Source: Agapanthus africanus (lineage: Eukaryota; Streptophyta; Magnoliopsida; Asparagales; Amaryllidaceae). Taken from it: a DNA stretch of 64,000 nucleotides. Below, piece by piece: positions 58,092 through 64,000 of the stretch. Below the pieces are notes generated by a model. That model made no database searches. It saw nothing but the letters and a program-made list of their open reading frames with translations, and was not told the origin of the DNA. The DNA lies in assembly GCA_030015575.1 (NCBI GenBank), contig CM057337.1, positions 293,966,044 to 294,030,043 on the forward strand, read 5' to 3'. The position numbers and the translations under genes are program-made. The number at the start of each line of letters is the position of its first letter. Position 1 is the first letter of the stretch.

Positions 58092-59430
58092 AGTTTATAT
58101 TGTTTGAGCGCCGTGCAGAGGCTGTCGTCACCAGATTGGCAGATTCTATACGACAGCCGAGTACAGTTCGAGGTCACTCCGACTGGGGGACAGCTTGCGC
58201 ATATTCGTGCACGTCCGCAGTTGCTTGACCGTATTCAAGAGGCGCAGCCCAGTGATGACCGTCTTTCAGAGATCTTGGAGCAGATTAGGCAGGGCAGAGA
58301 TTTCGAGTTCATGGTTGATGATCAGGGGATACTGCGCTTTGGGACTCGATTATGCGTACCTGATTCTGAGGGACTGTAGCGTGAGATTCTTAAGGAGGCA
58401 CATAGATTGATATATAGCGTTCATCCCGGTTCCACCAAGATGTACCATGATTTGCGAGATGTTTATTGGTGGGACGGAATGAAGAGGGACGTCACAGACT
58501 TCGTGTCGAGATTCCTGACTTGTCAGCAAGTCAAGGCCGAGCACCAGAGGCCCGCGGGAGAGTTGCAGCCTTTGCCCATTACGGAGTGGAAATGGGAGCA
58601 GATTTCTATGTACTTCATTGTGGGTCTAGCCAGGACCAGTCGAGAGTATGACTCCATTTGGGTGATCATGGATCGATTGACGAAAGAGGCTCACTTCCTG
58701 TCAGTGAAGACCACTTTCGGTTTTTCTCAGTATGCCCAGATTTATATCAACGAGATCTTACAGCTGCATGGCGTCCCGACTTGTATCGTGTCCGACCGAG
58801 GCACCCAGTTTACCAGCCGACTATGGCAGAGACTTCAGGAGGCGTTGGGCACCAAATTGATTTTCAGTACAGCATTTCATCCGCAGACCGACATCCAGTT
58901 AGAGTGGACTATTCAGACTCTTGAGGACTTGCTACGGGCGTGCGTTTTAGATTTCGGTGGTAGCTGGGATCATCATTTACCTTTAGTGGAGTTCTCCTAC
59001 AACAACAACTTCCAGGATACTATTCAAATAGCACCTTTCGAGGCCTTGTATGGGAGGAGATGTAGATCGCCTGTTTGTTGGACAGAGCTCTGCGACAGCA
59101 GTATTTTGGGGCCGCAGATCGTGCAGGAGACGACCGAGAAGATACAGTTGATTCGAGACCAGATGAGAGCTTCCCAGAGCAGGCAGAAATCGTATGCGGA
59201 CAGACGCCATCGCAGAATAGAGTTCGCAGTTGGCGATAACGTTTTTCTTAGGGTCTCTCCGATGAAGGGCGTGATAAGGTTTGGGCGAAAAGGAAAGCTT
59301 AGTCACAGATTTGTGGGTCCCTTCGAGATCCTCGAGCGTGTCGGCGCAGTTGCGTATCGTTTGTCTCTTCCACCCAGCTTTCCTGATGTTCACCCGTCTT
59401 CCATGTTTCGATGCAACGCAAGTACCTTCA
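58092..59430 (+). pseudogene. Element Y integrase
   Basis: Zinc-binding N-terminus HPGSTKMYHDLRDVYWWDGM, in which the first Cys of the CXXC pair is Phe (58512). In the catalytic core the first Asp of the D,D,E triad (usual MDFI/V) is Tyr (MYFIVGL, codon 58611); the second is kept in IVSDRGTQFTS, and the Glu position survives in TDIQLEWTIQ, although neighbouring residues differ from consensus. FEALYGRRCRSPVCW and a C-terminal GPFEILERVG segment follow. One long frame of 375 codons remains, but catalysis is unlikely. Confidence 0.88.
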
Positions 59431-59659
59431 CGACCCTTCTTATGCGATTCAGCACCCGACGGTCCAACTGGAGCGCGACCTTTCTTTTGCAGAGCAGTCG
59501 GTGGTCATCCTGGATCGGCAGGCGAAGAAATTGATATCGAAGGTTATACCGACCGTCAAGGTCCTTTGGCATGGCCCGAGCAGTATGGAGGTCACCTGGG
59601 AGACCGAGGACGAGATGAGGAAGAAATATCCCCATTTCTTTGAAGGTACGCGTAGCTAG
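59411..59659 (+). pseudogene. Element Y chromodomain-like C-terminus
   Basis: After a frameshift near 59400 the frame reads KYLHDPSYAIQ, then IPTVKVLWHGPSSMEVTWE and ending FFEGTRS. The KVLW...ATWE-like pattern is the chromodomain-type tail of plant chromoviruses, which directs integration into heterochromatin. The stop at 59657 lies 45 bp before the LTR. Confidence 0.8.
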
Positions 59660-59667
59660 ATTTTTAA

Positions 59668-59701
59668 ATTCGGGGACCGAATTTCTTTAAGAGGGAAAGA
59701 T
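59668..59701 (+). other. Polypurine tract of element Y
   Basis: GGGACCGAATTTC followed by AAGAGGGAAAGAT just before the LTR. Equivalent to 19869-19899 in X. Confidence 0.7.
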
Positions 59702-62700
59702 TGTAACGCCTTGAAAGTTGTTTTGGTATTTTCCCGATAATCGGTAAATAATTGGTATTTTTCCGTAAATTGTAATTATAATTATTTTTCAATATAAGCC
59801 TAATTATACCTAATTTAGATAGGTAATTGCAAGTATTTGGTAACTAATTAGTCACTTATAAATTTCTAGCCGTTTAAATATTTTTCCTTAATTTATTTTT
59901 TTTTAATATTATTTTAAGCTTTTAAATATACATTAAATTAGTGATAAATACAAATTTGAATGGGGTAATTACATACTTAAGACCTATGACAACTAAAATC
60001 TAGTTTGTAATATAAATGTTTATCATGTTATTCCAAGTTCTAGTTGATTATAGTCAATGGAAAATTAAAAGTTAATAAAATAAACTAAAACATGCAATTA
60101 TGTAACTTGAGCGGGTCTTTTTGGATGGAATTTTCTTTGCAAATCTCTCACACATACATACACACCCTCACCTCTTATGGCCTGGCCGAACTTAGGCACC
60201 CCTCCCCATTTTCCAAACTCTTTTTCCACTTCAAACTTCATAGAAAAGAAAAGAAAAAAAAAGAAAAAGGACAAAGGAGTATGGTGTAATTAAGTGAGGT
60301 ATGGGTTTTCATTACTTAGAAATTTTTTTCACTCACCACTCTCTCTCCCCCTCTCAAACTGCCAACCTCACTGCTGCAACAAAAAAATCCTCATTTCCCC
60401 ACTTGATCCCACCTCAAAATTTATTAAAAACACATCAAAAATTTACAATTGTCTCACAAATGCAAAGCTAATTCCTTATCCTCTTCTCCTTGGCCAAATC
60501 TTGCTTGAATCTTGGAGCAATGAGACCATTTTGGGGAGGCTAAATTACATGCTAGATCTCTAAAATTTGAGGTACAATCTTTACCCAATTAATACTTTTG
60601 GTTAATTTCCTTAAGCTAAATTGTTTAAGTGTTAAAATTGGTGCTAATTTCAAGTTTAGGTTTTTAAAGATGATGGTTGAGTTACAACTAGGGTTTTAAA
60701 TACCATTACTAGGTTAACTAAGTTTATTTTGCTATCTAGTTCTTATACAAACCTAATCTAAGAGGTTACTTTGCTTAAGTAGGCTTCAATTTATCCTAAT
60801 CTAGGTTTTTCAAGTGTGAATTTGATTGTAATTGCAAGTTTAAGAAATTCAAGAAAAGAGTTTGATTTTGGAATTTGGGGTTTAAAGCATTGCAAATAGG
60901 TTAAATTAAGTGTAGTGGATATCTAGTGGTTTAATTTAGATGATTTTTTCTGTGAATGTGGCCATTAAGTCGTTAATCTCCGATGTTTGCACCAAATATG
61001 GAGTTAGGTTTTTACTAGGTTTTCTAAATAATAAGTTGGTGAATTAATTTTGATATCTTGATTATATTGTTAGCATCTTCAACGGTAATTAGGGTGTGCG
61101 AATGCGTATTGGTTTAATCGGTTTTTAGTTTTGACGGTTGTTCCGAACGACGATTCTAGTTAAGGTTGTAGTGATTGTCGTGCGTATTCCGCACACCAAG
61201 TGCACAATGTGCCTGACTTGTGGACGTTGATCCTTTAATTTTGTGACTTGGCATCGTTTCAGGATATGTAATCTTATGTTTTGTGTTGTGCAAATTCCAG
61301 GATCGGTCGCGGAGACTTCGGACGCGGCACGGAAAGGGAAAGCGGTGAATGGACCAGGCTAGCTGAGGATTTCCGGTGAGTAGATGTATACATCTACGGG
61401 GAAAATCGTTTGGATGGCGCGAGGGGCCCGATAGTTTAGAATTTCTAGTAATACCAGCTTGTTGCATGTAGTTCTTAGTTATCTATTTTACTGCATTGCT
61501 TAACCTTTTATATCCATATATGTGTTAATTCATCGTATAGAAACCATTGAACCATTAAAATGAGTTATGCGACACAAGTAATATTTGGCTTGCTTAGTTC
61601 ATTATATATAATTATGCAACTTCATCTCAAAGGACACTTGCACCATTACCATGGTTTTATGCAGCACGAGCACTATTCATGCGGACACACAAACCTTGGT
61701 AATTGCTATGCCACAAACACTAGATAACTTGTTTAAACCGGAATTTAGAATAATTTCACCATATAAGACGTATAAACCAGTACTAATATATTAAATTCCT
61801 CAAGATGAACATGTAGAATTTCTAGTCATATGCATGTACCCCCTTTACATCATTCGATTATACATAGTCTTTTAGTCATATATCGCAGTTCGCATTGTTG
61901 ATACCATAGGCATTCATCATCATTGACATGTGTACTTATGGTACTTTCTTTCTTGAGCATTTCAGCATTTGAGATTTATGATATTTTGGAGAAACCGCAA
62001 GGATTTAATAAAACTGATATCATTTTAAATATTGCAAGTTGCGGTTTTCTCGTGATATGATACTTGTGTCGTCCACCATGAGTTTTCTGTTAGTTTTCGA
62101 GACCCGTTTCGAGGAGTAGGATGAATTGTCTCGGGTACATGGTGGGCCCGTTATGGTACCCCGGGGCAAGAAGTTCGAGTAGTAGACGATGAGCCTGACA
62201 GGGGCAGACTACCTATCGGTGAATGTTGGCACGGCGGATATCCGGAGGATACCGACCGTGGTCGTGAGATATTGAGATATTGATACTTGAGATGGGCCAG
62301 TCCGGATTGCCGGAGCCCGAGATTTTTGAGATACCTATACTTTGGGACACTGAGAAACTCATTTGAGGTGTCGATACTTGACACGGATTTCTGTTGATTT
62401 AATTGATATTACTTCAGATATTTCAAAAGAGTTTTCTAAGATGAAAATAATGATTTTCTGATATTAGCATATTCAAATCACGGGTTAAATTTCTTTCATG
62501 TTGCATACATACTAGAACATCATGCCATATCAATATTTATAGAGTTATGATATTTTTACGTACATGCCTACGATAGTCTTTATAGATATTACATATTACT
62601 CACGAGTTGGCTACTCACCCCCGTTGTGCCACAACCTTTTTGCAGGTCCGATCCGTCAGCAATGTAGCGGCGGACGCACTTCCTTCTTTTGCTTGGATTT

Positions 62701-63268
62701 GAGGCTTTTGCTCCTAGGTGGGTTGTGTCATTATTTTGTTTCCACCTTGTATATTCATTGTATCTAGTGTTCTCCATCTACTGTATCATCCAGCAGTACT
62801 GATGTATATTGACTTAGAGACGAGACCGTGAGATTTGTGGACTTATATGTTGTTTCTTTGGGCCGAGCTCACTTGAGCTAACGTGTTGCTTATTACTTGT
62901 GCCTTTTATGCTTATTTTGCACATTGATGATTTATATTGCGTGGGATTTGAGTCCTCCTTGGGGCGAAGAGCTAGCTCCCGCTTGGGGATGCCTTATTTC
63001 ATGTTATTCATATATTCCTGTTTTGTACCCGTTTGGGGGCCAGTATTTACAAAAGAGACTGCCGAAATTTTCGGAAAAATGGATGTTGCTTTTAAAAAGC
63101 TTTTTGTGACTTATTTGATTAAAATCGCTTTCAATAAATTGGTTTTTCCTTCACTCTACTGCTTATTTGGTTTTGATTTCTGGGTTTTGGCTTACTTAGA
63201 TTACGTACGCCTCGAGACGTTTCGTAATTTAAATGCTAGTCATGCTCCGTACTTTTCGGGTCATGACA
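59702..63268 (+). repeat. Element Y 3' LTR (3567 bp)
   Basis: TGTAACGCC...GGTCATGACA. Shares ordered blocks with the X LTR, including GGTGAGTAGA plus an 18-bp palindrome (61380-61397) and a hairpin at 61989-62051. No gene inside; the 175-codon ORF near its end is not conserved in X. Confidence 0.85.
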
Positions 63269-64000
63269 ACTGTACGGATATTGTTATTGTCAGGATCAGT
63301 AGGGGTACGGATGAGTTTGCTCGTCGGCCTTCCTTTCTCTCAATACCTGTGTTGCCGTTATGTACAGCTAGTTCCACTGACGTGCTTGTGGTTATACTCA
63401 CTGCCAGCGTATTGACGAGTGTTTAGAGTCCCACACATAGGGCTTTCACGGTTCAGGGGATATGGTGTAGATGACGTATGTTGGTACATACAGGTGTCCG
63501 ATTAAATAAGTGTATAGGCTGCACAGGCTTTAGTCGGACAGTTAATAATACTAGAGGCTTAGGATTAAGCCGGATTATTAAATCATGTTTTGATTTAATA
63601 ATTTATATGTATTTATTTATATATATGTATTCTAGTATTATTGTTCACTATTCATTTTCTCTCTTGGCTATTCGTATTTTTGTACGAATACGCATATATG
63701 TATTTCGATACGTGTACCGGGAAGTATTCCGTATTTTATACGGAACAGCTTCTAGAAGTGGACACCTCATCTGTATGATTTTCTTTTTAGAAAACCATTT
63801 GTCTTACAAATGAGGTGGAGAGTGAGTTGGCATGAGCATGGGTCAAGGCATGTAGAGAGGCATAGTTTGCGTTATTTATTGTAAAATTGGATGAGATATT
63901 TTTTAGATGAGAGAGAGAGTGAGGGGCAGCCACTTGATTCTTACATGGCTTGCTCATTTCTTTTCTTCACTTACTTGCTTTATAACTCTCATTCTCACTA
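63269..64000 (+). repeat. Diverged copia LTR fragment
   Basis: ACTGTACGGATATTGTTATTGTCAGG continues as in the E3 LTR from about 25975 (GACGTGCTTGTGGTTA, GTATTGACGAGTG, then a rearranged downstream part). Opposite orientation to the fragment at 56127. Runs off the window; contains no gene. Confidence 0.75.

Larger units (their letters stand above)
56617..63268 (+). mobile_element. Element Y: Ty3/gypsy chromovirus-type, 5'-truncated
   Basis: Contains the RT, RNase H, integrase and chromodomain-like C-terminus of a Tekay/Del-type chromovirus, then a purine tract and a 3' LTR (59702-63268). The 5' LTR, gag and protease are missing; the left end joins an old copia LTR. Multiple stops and shifts, and substitutions at catalytic positions, show that it is dead. 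Confidence 0.88.

Noticed and set aside
19900-63268. X LTR and Y LTR as the two ends of one element
   Set aside because: X has a polypurine tract before it (so it is a 3' LTR), the LTRs are highly diverged and of different length, and no primer site follows X at 24178.
62899-63426. 175-codon ORF near the end of the Y LTR
   Set aside because: It crosses the LTR boundary into a copia fragment and is not conserved in the X LTR.

Overview
The window looks like a repeat-rich intergenic block of a flowering-plant nuclear genome. Nearly all of it is accounted for by transposable elements inserted into one another. I see no intact host gene, tRNA, rRNA or CRISPR array. The plant assignment rests on plant-type Ty1/copia and Ty3/gypsy LTR elements, tRNA-iMet and tRNA-Asp primer sites, and an En/Spm (CACTA) element.

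Layout. (1) 1-8934: minus-strand copia element E1, with a complete 5' LTR (6684-8934) and a 3' LTR cut by the window edge. Its LTRs differ at only 9 of 954 compared positions, so it is young. (2) 8935-18591: minus-strand copia element E2. E1 sits inside its 3' LTR. (3) 18592-24177: element X, a plus-strand remnant consisting of a noncoding tail, a polypurine tract and a 4.3-kb LTR. (4) 24178-56126: minus-strand Athila-like non-autonomous element B, which carries two insertions. The first is plus-strand copia element E3 (25100-35032, TSD GAAGT). The second is a CACTA transposon (37770-54876, TSD ATC) inside B's 5' LTR, and this CACTA itself carries Athila-like element A (40067-49569, TSD TATGG). 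(5) 56127-56616: copia LTR fragment, minus. (6) 56617-63268: gypsy chromovirus-type element Y, with a damaged pol and a 3.6-kb 3' LTR of the same family as X. (7) 63269-64000: copia LTR fragment, plus.

How the parts work together. None of the elements looks autonomous. E1-E3 keep copia RT and RNase H landmarks but no long ORF. A encodes gag and protease but has lost RT, RNase H and integrase. B has a different repeat-containing ORF. Y has changed catalytic positions in RT and integrase. The CACTA has an internally deleted transposase gene but a nearly readable 11-exon second gene. Several look like parasites mobilised in trans.

The most notable signals are: a cluster of six heat-shock-element-like sites upstream of a TATA box in B's LTR; three spaced TTGAC-type motifs in each copia leader whose core differs between elements but is largely uniform within each one; a ~117-nt hairpin at a fixed distance from the primer site in all three copia copies; and a C-terminal tail shared by the otherwise different ORFs of A and B. 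All functional readings are inference, and all comparisons were made by eye.
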